In this document: positions 35,331 to 42,322 of the stretch, one piece after another
Layout of the letters: the number at the start of each line of letters is the position of its first letter
Position numbering within the stretch: the first letter of the stretch is position 1
NCBI GenBank assembly: GCA_034667465.1
Contig: JAXDJV010000025.1
Span: 1-64,000 of the forward strand
Reading direction: 5' to 3'
DNA: 64,000 bases
Origin: JAOBAU01 sp034667465
GTDB taxonomy: Bacteria; Acidobacteriota; Thermoanaerobaculia; Gp7-AA8
Position numbers and translations under genes: made by a program
The notes under the pieces: generated by a model
Databases searched by the model: none
Told to the model about the DNA's origin: nothing
The model's input: the letters and a program-made list of their open reading frames with translations, nothing else

Positions 35331-35332
35331 AG

Positions 35333-35962
35333 CTAGTAATCGTATTTCAGGTCGCGCCGGAAGCAGCTCTGCGCGTCCATGTCGAAGACGACGCATGAGT
35401 CGATGGGGCGCGAATAGATGTGGAGCGAAACGGCCGGCTCGTTCCATTCGGCGAGGTTTTTGATGCGGTGAATGGTCTGCGTCTTGTCGACCGTGTTGAT
35501 CGGGCCGCCTGGGATGGCGAGCTCGGTATCGATCAGCTCCATCTCGATCTGCGACGCGCCGGCGAGGCAGTCGAAGCCGACCACCTGCTCGTTCTCGGCA
35601 GCGTTACATCGCACCTTGTGGTAGTTCTCGACGACCAGCTTTCCTTCCAGCATCGTCATCCAGCCGAGTTGCCCGTTATGCGTGTGCAGCGGCGTGATGG
35701 CGCCGATCGGCCAGCAGATCACCATCGCTTCGATCATGTCGTTGCGGAAGACCTTGTTGCGCGTGTGGCGATCGGGCAGCCAGTGTTTGTAGCGCTGTAA
35801 ATCCGATTCACGGATCTCGTTCGTAGTTAGGAAATCGTAGATCTTCTGTTTGGTGATCAAACCTTCGGAGAGCGTGCGGATCCCGTCCACGAACTCTTCA
35901 ACCGCCACCGGTTTCGGCGAGTACGTGGCGGCGGGTGCGGCGGTCGTGTCCTGGGTATCCAT
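35333..35962 (-). CDS. Cysteine dioxygenase type I
   Basis: 209 residues from ATG 35962, with GGAGG six bases upstream; further upstream in-frame codons lack a ribosome site. A cupin fold: the iron-binding H-x-H is in TPLHTHNGQLGWMTMLEGK and the third His is in TQTIHRIKN. It oxidises L-cysteine to cysteine sulfinate with O2 and a mononuclear Fe(II). Family length is about 200. It is divergent from the secreted protein at 36019 and upstream of kbl on the same strand, perhaps a small amino-acid catabolic unit. Confidence 0.88.
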   Translation of the reverse strand: MDTQDTTAAPAATYSPKPVAVEEFVDGIRTLSEGLITKQKIYDFLTTNEIRESDLQRYKHWLPDRHTRNKVFRNDMIEAMVICWPIGAITPLHTHNGQLGWMTMLEGKLVVENYHKVRCNAAENEQVVGFDCLAGASQIEMELIDTELAIPGGPINTVDKTQTIHRIKNLAEWNEPAVSLHIYSRPIDSCVVFDMDAQSCFRRDLKYDY

Positions 35963-36018
35963 TCGTGCCTCCGGTTGCATCGTCAATATAACGTCCACAA
36001 ACGAAAAGGAGAAAGTCC

Positions 36019-36804
36019 ATGAAGCGTTCGGTCCTCGCCTCCCTTGCATGCATCGCGCTTGCCCTTCCCGCCCTGGCCGCCGATCCTGTCGCGCCGGTGA
36101 AGCCGCAGCTCTACCTCATCCATGAAGAGATCGCCCGTCCGTCGATGCTCGTGCAGTACGAGTCGACGACGAACGAGCTGCTCGCGGCGATGACGGAGAA
36201 GAAAGCCGATCCGAAAGTCTTCGGCATGAACCTCTATGTCACAACCGACTTTCACTACGTCTTCGTCGTGCCGATCGCGAACTGGGCGTCGATCGACGGT
36301 TTCCAGCAGAGCTGGATGACGCTCGGGGAATCGGTCGGCAAAGAGAAGTGGGCAAGTCTGATGAAGCGCGGCAATCAGACGATGGAGTCGTACAGCGAGT
36401 TCGTCGTCGCGCGGCGTCCTGACCTTTCGTACGAGCCGGCCACGCCGCGATTCAAGCCGGAAGAAGCCCGATTCTCGCACTGGGAGTTCTACTACCTGGA
36501 TCCCGCGCGCGCCGACGAGGCGGAACAGATCGCGAAAGACTACGCCTCACTCTTCAGGGCGAAGAACATCGGCGACGGCTTCTCCGTCTTCATGGCAGTG
36601 AGCGGCAGCGACCTGCCGCTGCTCGTCGTGTCGGTGCCGGCAAAGAGCGCCGCCGACTTTTACGTGGAAGACGAGAAGGTCAACGCTACGCTCGGAAAAG
36701 ATGTCGTCCCGCTGCAGATGCGCGCGCTGGCCATCACGCGCCGGTATGAAACGCGCGACGCCGTCTTCCGCCCTGAGATGTCGTACCCCATTCCCGCGAA
36801 GTAA
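36019..36804 (+). CDS. Secreted protein of unknown function
   Basis: 261 residues with an AAGGAG ribosome site and a signal peptide (MKRSVLASLACIALALPALA/A). The mature protein is rich in aromatic residues (FGMNLYVTTDFHYVFVVP, SHWEFYYLDPARADEAEQI) and appears to consist of two related alpha+beta halves of about 110 residues, each with a strand-x-strand-helix pattern reminiscent of ferredoxin-like/dimeric alpha-beta barrel (NIPSNAP-type) domains. That likeness is only an impression. No cysteines or catalytic motif. The last codons are duplicated downstream in the repeat region at 36912-36931. Confidence 0.6.
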   Translation: MKRSVLASLACIALALPALAADPVAPVKPQLYLIHEEIARPSMLVQYESTTNELLAAMTEKKADPKVFGMNLYVTTDFHYVFVVPIANWASIDGFQQSWMTLGESVGKEKWASLMKRGNQTMESYSEFVVARRPDLSYEPATPRFKPEEARFSHWEFYYLDPARADEAEQIAKDYASLFRAKNIGDGFSVFMAVSGSDLPLLVVSVPAKSAADFYVEDEKVNATLGKDVVPLQMRALAITRRYETRDAVFRPEMSYPIPAK

Positions 36805-36990
36805 AGTCTCCGTGTGGGGGCGGGCGCTTCGCCCGTCCCCGGCGGCCGAAGCGGCCGCCGCCACACCGGAGGCGCGCTGTGCCAGGCTCCGCGCCGCTGC
36901 CGTTCGCCTCGAGATGTCGTACCCCGTCCCCGGACGCCGAAGCGGCCGCCGCCACACCGGAGGCGCGCTGTGCTAGGCTCCGCGCCGCGA
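36775..36990. repeat. REP-like palindrome with a partial tandem duplication upstream of purA
   Basis: 36812-36866 is a palindromic GC-rich element with ends GTGTGG/CCACAC and inner GGCGGCCGAAGCGGCCGCC. The stretch GAGATGTCGTACCCC (36775) through the palindrome to CAGGCTCCGCGCCGC (36898) is repeated in shortened form at 36912-36990. So the 3' end of the upstream gene and part of the element were duplicated. A second element copy lies at 48165-48217. Confidence 0.8.
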
Positions 36991-36992
36991 AA

Positions 36993-38279
36993 ATGTCTGA
37001 CGTGAAAAAGAACCTGGCGATCATCGGCGCGCAGTGGGGAGACGAGGGGAAAGGCAAACTCGTCGATCTCCTCTGTGAAGACTTCGACGTCGTGGCGCGC
37101 TATCAGGGCGGCCACAACGCCGGCCACACCGTCAAGTTCGGCGACAAGCACTACACGCTGAAGCTGATCCCGTCCGGCATCTTCCACCGCGACAAGCTCT
37201 GCATCCTCGGCAACGGGATGGTCATCGATCCGCAGGCGCTGCTCGAAGAGATCGCCACGCTGCAAAGCGTCGGCGTCACCATCGAAGAGAACCTGAAGAT
37301 CAGCGACTCCGCGCACGTCATCCTCCCGTATCACAAGGCGCTCGACCTCGCGCGCGAAGAGGCGGCCGGCGAAGGAAAGATCGGCACGACCGGACGCGGA
37401 ATCGGTCCGGCGTACGAAACGAAAGTCAGCCGCTACGGCATCCGCGTCGCCGATCTCCTCGATCGCGACGTGCTGCGCGAGAAGATCGAGTTCGCCTGCG
37501 CCGAGAAAAATCCGGTGCTGGCCGGCGTCTATCACAAGGAAACGTTCGACCCCGCCAAACTCTACGACGCGTATCTCGGCTACGCCGAACAGCTCGCACC
37601 GCGCATCACCAGCGGCACGGTCCTGATCAACGAACAGATCCGCGCAGGCAAAGCGATCATGTTCGAAGGTGCGCAGGCGACGATGCTCGACATCGATCAC
37701 GGCACCTATCCCTTCGTCACCTCTTCCAACTGCACGGTCGGCGGCATCTGCACCGGCCTCGGCGTCGCACCGAAACACATTCACCGCGTCTACGGCGTCG
37801 CCAAGGCGTACACGACGCGCGTCGGCGGCGGCGCGTTCCCGACCGAGCTCAATGACGCGCACGGCGAACATCTCCGCAAACGCGGCAACGAGTTCGGAAC
37901 GGTGACCGGTCGCTCGCGCCGCACCGGCTGGCTCGACCTTCCCGTCCTTCGCACCGCTGCGATGCTCAACGGACTCGATGCGATCGCGCTGACGAAGCTC
38001 GACGTGCTCGACGAGTTCGACGAAATCCAGGTCTGCACCGGCTACAACGTCCGCGGCGAGCGCTGGAAGACGTTCCCGGCTTTCGCCGTCGCGCATCACG
38101 ACTACAAGCCGGAGTACCGGACGTTCAAAGGCTGGCAGACGTCGATCGTCGGCATCACCGAATTCGACGCGCTGCCGCAGAACGCGAAGGACTACATCCG
38201 CTTCATCGAAGATGAGACCGGATGTCCGGCGTCGATCATCTCGACCGGCCCGCGCCGCGAAGAGACGATCATCCGCTGA
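36993..38279 (+). CDS. purA: Adenylosuccinate synthetase
   Basis: 428 residues from ATG 36993, the start matching family N-termini (NLAIIGAQWGDEGKGKLVD). It forms adenylosuccinate from IMP, aspartate and GTP in AMP synthesis. The P-loop-like GDEGKGK, NAGHTVKFG, GTTGRGIGPAYE and the C-terminal STGPRREETI are all present. The open frame extends upstream to 36879, but only through the duplicated GC-rich repeat. No good ribosome-binding site is visible, which suggests the repeats have displaced or replaced the normal leader. Confidence 0.95.
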   Translation: MSDVKKNLAIIGAQWGDEGKGKLVDLLCEDFDVVARYQGGHNAGHTVKFGDKHYTLKLIPSGIFHRDKLCILGNGMVIDPQALLEEIATLQSVGVTIEENLKISDSAHVILPYHKALDLAREEAAGEGKIGTTGRGIGPAYETKVSRYGIRVADLLDRDVLREKIEFACAEKNPVLAGVYHKETFDPAKLYDAYLGYAEQLAPRITSGTVLINEQIRAGKAIMFEGAQATMLDIDHGTYPFVTSSNCTVGGICTGLGVAPKHIHRVYGVAKAYTTRVGGGAFPTELNDAHGEHLRKRGNEFGTVTGRSRRTGWLDLPVLRTAAMLNGLDAIALTKLDVLDEFDEIQVCTGYNVRGERWKTFPAFAVAHHDYKPEYRTFKGWQTSIVGITEFDALPQNAKDYIRFIEDETGCPASIISTGPRREETIIR

Positions 38280-38285
38280 CGCGCG

Positions 38286-38729
38286 TCAGACGCCGAACTG
38301 CCGCAGGTGGTGATCCATGTGGCGGTAGACGAGGACGCCCCACGCGTTCTCCGACATCTTTCCGAACGCCGGATGCTCGCGCCAGTCATTGCGTCCTTTA
38401 CGTTCGGCGAATACTCCGATCAGACGACGCAGCTCCGCTTTATGATCGTCGACCGGACCCGGCTTTCCGGCGAGCAGCTCCGGCGCGGTCGGCGTTCCTT
38501 TCGGAAACGGCAGCACGTAAAGAATGAGCTGCTTGAGCGGAAAGTAGCGGATCGGCAGCTTCTTCGATGCGACGTCAATCTCGCCGACTGCCATCTTCAT
38601 GCTCTCCGCAAGATGCGAGAGCATCCGATCTGCCGTGAACTTCCCCCAGCGCGCCGTCGTCGCTTCATCCACCTCGGCGATGCGACGGAGGATGTCCATC
38701 CGCGCCGGTTCCTGCCATAGCGATTTCAT
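38286..38729 (-). CDS. DUF1569/DinB-like protein
   Basis: 147 residues. Four-helix DinB-superfamily pattern: WGKFTADRMLSHLAESMKMA at the first metal-site helix (His), and a C-terminal VYRHMDHHLRQFGV with clustered histidines for a metal site. DUF1569 proteins are small putative metal-dependent transferases or hydrolases of unknown substrate. Cytoplasmic. It ends 6 bp from the convergent purA and lies 12 bp after the start codon side of no other gene in its own direction except the one at 38742-40349 upstream. Confidence 0.7.
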   Translation of the reverse strand: MKSLWQEPARMDILRRIAEVDEATTARWGKFTADRMLSHLAESMKMAVGEIDVASKKLPIRYFPLKQLILYVLPFPKGTPTAPELLAGKPGPVDDHKAELRRLIGVFAERKGRNDWREHPAFGKMSENAWGVLVYRHMDHHLRQFGV

Positions 38730-38741
38730 GATGCGGAAAGC

Positions 38742-40349
38742 TTACTCGCCTTTGCAGCAGGGACGGCCTTTGCGATGGAAGACGCTGCGCAGCCATGAAT
38801 TCGACAGCGTCAGCTCGACGCCCGGCGTTACGAAATAGCGGCTGCGAAATCGTCCGCTCTCGTCGACTTCATGCGCGCGCTCGAGCAGCAGCGCGACGTT
38901 CACCACTTCCAGGCCAAACGTCAGTTTCAGACCGACGTCGAGTCGCGTCGTGCGGCCGCCCGACCACTTGTAAATGCCCGGACCGAGCATGATCGTCCCG
39001 CCGACTCGCTTATACGGGGCAAGAGCAAGCTCGACGCGGCCTCCGATAGCTCTGTAGTCCGAACTTTCGACGAACGAGAGCGCGAACGCGGAGTAAAGCA
39101 CTCCCCAAACCTCGGAGTAGGTCTCGTCGGTGGGAGTCATCTTTTCGTCGTAGGCCTCGACGGATCCGGGTGGATCCCAGCCTTTAACCAGCCTGCCGAT
39201 GCTGATCGAGCGGCGGACGAGCGGCAGTCCCGCGATGGTGACCTGCACGCCGCGCGCGTCGAAAAGGCCATCCGAGGAGTAGTCCTCCTTCATGACGTCG
39301 TAGCTCACGGCCGGCGCGAAAGTATCCTCGCAACGCGGAACCTCCTTCTCGCATTTGGCGTCGCGAAGAAAGTCGAGAGTCACCGGCTCAGGAGTCACAG
39401 CGACTCGCTTCTCCAGCGTTACGCCACCTTTCGGAACAACCTTCTCATTCGACTGGCGCAGCACGTGATACGACCGCGGAGGTTCTGTCCACACCGCGCC
39501 CCGCAGCGAAAAACATTCATTCAGCTGCGTCGGTGAACCATCCTTCGACGCTTCCAGCACCTCGGCGATCGACTTCGCGCTCAGCAGCAGCACCAGGAAC
39601 CGCTGCGCCGCGACCTCCTCCAGCCGGCCGTCGCCGCCGATGCGCACCTCGCGGTTCTCGTTCAGTGAGTTGAAGTCGTCGTCGAAGAACAGCAATCCTT
39701 TCGACGGAAAGCCGGGACATTCTGCGAGCGCGGCAGCAGCGAGCGAGCGCCACGGCTCGTCGAGCTGTCCGCCGTGCGCGAGATTCACGCTGAGCTTCAG
39801 GCCGACACGGCCGAAGTGATCGTGCAGGCTCCCGGCGACCGCATCGTGTGAGCTCTTTCGCGGCGTGATGAAGTGACCGGCCGAGAAAAAGTCCTGCAGG
39901 AAATGCAGCGCCACCGCCTCGGTGTAAAGCGCTTCCGTCCACATCAAAGGGTCAGCCGCGTACGCCATGGCATTGCGGTGGAACGCGCGATAGCTGCAGA
40001 GCGCCTGACGCTGGAAATGCAGCGTGTTGCGATGGACGGACATCGCTCTGCGCAGCGCCTGGTTGAATCGCTGCCGAGGGCCGACGGCGTCGAACGCGCT
40101 GATCGTCGTCAGCTTCGTCACGTCCTGAAACCAGTCGACGGCAACAGTCAGATCTCCGAACGTGTCGTGTTCCTTCATCGCGAGAAAGCGAGCCTGCGCG
40201 AGGAACTTCGGGTCGGCCGTCTTCTCCGCGTACCTCACCGCCGCAAGCAGTGCCGCATTCGAGACGCTCCGGTGCTCGTAGCCATCAAACGCTCGCGCCG
40301 GAACGGCGAGCAGAACCATGACCAGGAGCAGTCCGACAACCGTTCGCAT
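38742..40349 (-). CDS. Secreted zinc-phospholipase-C/S1-P1-like domain with C-terminal beta region
   Basis: 535 residues. Signal peptide MRTVVGLLLVMVLLAVPARA/F. The N-terminal ~250 residues are helical with metal-ligand-like histidines and acids in the order of zinc-dependent PLC/P1 nuclease folds: DGYEHRSVS, KEHDTFGDL, FHRNAMAYA and AVALHFLQDFFSAGHF (H-x3-D-x4-H). The C-terminal ~150 residues (RVELALAPYKRVGGTIMLGP, TTRLDVGLKLTFGLEVVNVA) look like beta-barrel strands, so the protein may be outer-membrane anchored. The substrate is unknown. It ends with a cysteine pair, CCKGE. Confidence 0.6.
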   Translation of the reverse strand: MRTVVGLLLVMVLLAVPARAFDGYEHRSVSNAALLAAVRYAEKTADPKFLAQARFLAMKEHDTFGDLTVAVDWFQDVTKLTTISAFDAVGPRQRFNQALRRAMSVHRNTLHFQRQALCSYRAFHRNAMAYAADPLMWTEALYTEAVALHFLQDFFSAGHFITPRKSSHDAVAGSLHDHFGRVGLKLSVNLAHGGQLDEPWRSLAAAALAECPGFPSKGLLFFDDDFNSLNENREVRIGGDGRLEEVAAQRFLVLLLSAKSIAEVLEASKDGSPTQLNECFSLRGAVWTEPPRSYHVLRQSNEKVVPKGGVTLEKRVAVTPEPVTLDFLRDAKCEKEVPRCEDTFAPAVSYDVMKEDYSSDGLFDARGVQVTIAGLPLVRRSISIGRLVKGWDPPGSVEAYDEKMTPTDETYSEVWGVLYSAFALSFVESSDYRAIGGRVELALAPYKRVGGTIMLGPGIYKWSGGRTTRLDVGLKLTFGLEVVNVALLLERAHEVDESGRFRSRYFVTPGVELTLSNSWLRSVFHRKGRPCCKGE

Positions 40350-40478
40350 GAGAGGAACCTCCCCTCGTGCTGACGGACGAGCAACTTTTTTTCACCCGCT
40401 TGTATTTTTTCGCCGCCGCCGGCGACTACTCCTCCGAACGCATCAAGCGAAAACAAAAAAAGGAAAAAGGAACAGCAA
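40350..40478 (+). promoter_or_regulatory. AT-rich leader of the surface-fibre operon
   Basis: 129 bp between divergent genes, with T-runs at about 40385 and 40404 and an A-rich stretch running into an AAAAAGGAACAGC ribosome site before ATG 40479. This is much more AT-rich than its surroundings. TTGTAT near 40401 could be part of a promoter, but no confident -35/-10 pair is seen. Confidence 0.4.
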
Positions 40479-41000
40479 ATGAAAAAGATGATGATGGGTG
40501 GTTTGGTTCTGGTGGCTCTGGTCGGCACGAATGCAGCGCAGGCAGCGACGAGCAGCGGCACGCTCACGGTGACCGGCACGGTTGAGAGCTCGATCTCTCT
40601 GACGGTTGAATCGGCTGGCGGCACGACCTCCGGGACCGGCACGGCAGCAGCGACGTCGGCTCTCGGCTCGATCTCGAAGTACGGCTCGGCCCCGACCGGC
40701 TTCACGCTCGCCAAAGGCGCTTCGGACTGGACGCTCTCCTCGACCGTCGGCGTGAACGTCGAAAAGGCCAACCTCACCAGCACCGACTACACGCTCACCG
40801 CGCAGCTCGGTTCGGCGCCGGCCACGGGGATCGTGTGGAAGCTCAACGGCAGCACGCTCAGCGACAGCGCCGCGACCACGCTGACCTCGACCGGCACCTA
40901 CGCGTCTACCGGTTCCTACAGCTGGGACATCGTCGTCGCCGACTCGGCAGCGGCCGCGGCGATCGACAACGCGATCAACTTCACCGCAACCTCCAACTGA
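40479..41000 (+). CDS. Putative major fibre/pilin subunit
   Basis: 173 residues. Signal peptide MKKMMMGGLVLVALVGTNAAQA/A. The mature chain is Ser/Thr/Gly/Ala-rich, has no cysteines and is predicted all-beta (GTLTVTGTVESSISLTVES, DYTLTAQLGS, GSYSWDIVVADS), recalling spore-coat-U/DUF4402-type secreted subunits. It is first of four genes ordered subunit, hairpin, second small secreted protein, chaperone-like, outer-membrane barrel, so an abundant polymerising surface subunit is the best reading. No close family is recognised. Confidence 0.6.
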   Translation: MKKMMMGGLVLVALVGTNAAQAATSSGTLTVTGTVESSISLTVESAGGTTSGTGTAAATSALGSISKYGSAPTGFTLAKGASDWTLSSTVGVNVEKANLTSTDYTLTAQLGSAPATGIVWKLNGSTLSDSAATTLTSTGTYASTGSYSWDIVVADSAAAAAIDNAINFTATSN

Positions 41001-41022
41001 GCAGTACCGCGAACACGGACGA

Positions 41023-41047
41023 GAGGACGGGCCGAACGCCCGTCCTC
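41023..41047 (+). terminator. Intercistronic hairpin after the major subunit gene
   Basis: Perfect 10-bp stem GAGGACGGGC / GCCCGTCCTC with loop CGAAC, extendable by an A-U pair. There is no U-run, and GAGGAG for the next gene follows at 41055. Such hairpins after pilin genes protect or partly terminate the message, so the first gene is made in excess. Confidence 0.65.
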
Positions 41048-41068
41048 TTCGTTCGAGGAGAAGAAGCC

Positions 41069-41539
41069 ATGCGCAGCATCGTCGCGATCACGCTCCTCAC
41101 CGCGCTCCTGTCGTCCGAAGCGAACGCCGCAACCCGCCGCCGTGCGGCTTCCGCTCCGGTCGATCCCGACGCGATCACGATCAGCTTCACTCCGACGGAC
41201 GGTATCAGAACTATGACTTGGACAGCGCTGGACGTCGGAACGCTGGCTCGGCGTGAGCGCGCGCGTGGCGCGCGAGTGGTCCGGAACGTAGCCGTCGGGG
41301 TCGACCGTGTCAGTGGTGTCACCGGTGGAACGGCAACGCTGCGAGCCCACCTGCAGTTCAGCGATGGACGCGCCATCGTTCGCATCGACGGAATCACGCT
41401 CGGCGCCGCGCAGATCGTCATCGACCCGCACGCACCGATCGGAAGCGCGATCGTGCACCACATTGAAATCGAAGTTCCGGCCAGTGTGCCGGCCGGCGAA
41501 GTCGCCAGCGCGATTCGCTGGGAAGTATCAACGAACTAA
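41069..41539 (+). CDS. Putative minor fibre subunit or accessory secreted protein
   Basis: 156 residues from ATG 41069, GAGGAG eight bases upstream. Signal peptide MRSIVAITLLTALLSSEANA. Mature chain of about 135 residues, basic at first (TRRRAASA), then all-beta (DAITISFTPTDGIRTMTWTA, TATLRAHLQFSDGRAIVRID, HHIEIEVPASVPAGEVASAI). No cysteines and no known domain. Position between subunit and chaperone genes suggests an assembly partner. It could also be an adaptor or tip protein. Confidence 0.55.
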   Translation: MRSIVAITLLTALLSSEANAATRRRAASAPVDPDAITISFTPTDGIRTMTWTALDVGTLARRERARGARVVRNVAVGVDRVSGVTGGTATLRAHLQFSDGRAIVRIDGITLGAAQIVIDPHAPIGSAIVHHIEIEVPASVPAGEVASAIRWEVSTN

Positions 41540-41554
41540 CTCCAGGAGATCCTC

Positions 41555-42322
41555 ATGCGCCGTCACGCTTACCCCGTCGTCCTGATGTTCCTCGCCGCAG
41601 CGTCGCTGCACGCGGCGTCGGACGGAACGCTCTCCGTCACTCCGGCCGTCGTGACCCTCCGCGGCACGAAAGGACAGAGCACGAAGCAGCGCGTCATCCT
41701 CGTCAACAACACGTCGCGCGACTTCGCGTTCGATCTCGTCGCGCAGGACGTCGTCGTGCGGGACGGCAAGCGCACCTTCGTCCCGGCGGGTGAGATCGCC
41801 GGCAGCATCGCCGCGACGGCAGTGTTTTCGCAGAAGAGCGTCGTCGCTCATCCCGGCGAGACGATCGCCGTCGACGTCACCGTGACATTGCCTGCGGAAG
41901 CGCAGCACCGCGGCGTCGTTGCGATCTTCAAAGGAACGACGAAGATCATGAATGGCACGGTCCCGATGTACGCCTCGATCGGCACGCTGCTGACCTTCTC
42001 GACCGGCGATGACGTCAGCATCGATGCAGCGCCTCTCGAAGTCATACCGCAGACGGCGACGAAAAACCTGTCGATCCGGCAGGCGTGTTCCAACAACGGA
42101 ACGGAACCGTTCGTTGCGCAGGGCGCCGCGGCAATCCTCGACACGACCGGAGCGCTCGTCGGCCGCATCGCGCTCCAGCCCCACCGCCTCTTCCCGACCG
42201 AAAAGACAACCATCGCCGGTGAATACGCCGGCGAGCTCCCTGCCGGCAAATACCGCGTCCTCCTGACCTTCGACCTCGGCACGCAGAGCGTGACCCGCAG
42301 CGCAGAGGTCGTCGTCCGGTGA
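41555..42322 (+). CDS. Periplasmic chaperone-like protein of the fibre locus
   Basis: 255 residues, AGGAG ribosome site, signal peptide MRRHAYPVVLMFLAAASLHA. The first domain starts GTLSVTPAVVTLRGTKGQST, then KQRVILVNNTSRDFAFDLVA, the pattern of PapD-like/DUF916 immunoglobulin domains in which N-terminal strands display a conserved hydrophobic edge. A second beta domain (about 150-255, RQACSNNGTEPFVAQGAAA, KYRVLLTFDLGTQSVTRSA) completes a two-domain boomerang. It likely holds fibre subunits in the periplasm. Classical PapD catalytic Arg/Lys positions cannot be assigned with confidence. Its stop overlaps the next start (GTGA). Confidence 0.6.
   Translation: MRRHAYPVVLMFLAAASLHAASDGTLSVTPAVVTLRGTKGQSTKQRVILVNNTSRDFAFDLVAQDVVVRDGKRTFVPAGEIAGSIAATAVFSQKSVVAHPGETIAVDVTVTLPAEAQHRGVVAIFKGTTKIMNGTVPMYASIGTLLTFSTGDDVSIDAAPLEVIPQTATKNLSIRQACSNNGTEPFVAQGAAAILDTTGALVGRIALQPHRLFPTEKTTIAGEYAGELPAGKYRVLLTFDLGTQSVTRSAEVVVR

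Noticed and set aside
41555..42322. Calling the chaperone-like protein a true PapD/FimC homologue
   Set aside because: Two Ig-like domains are visible, but the diagnostic Arg/Lys pair cannot be placed.
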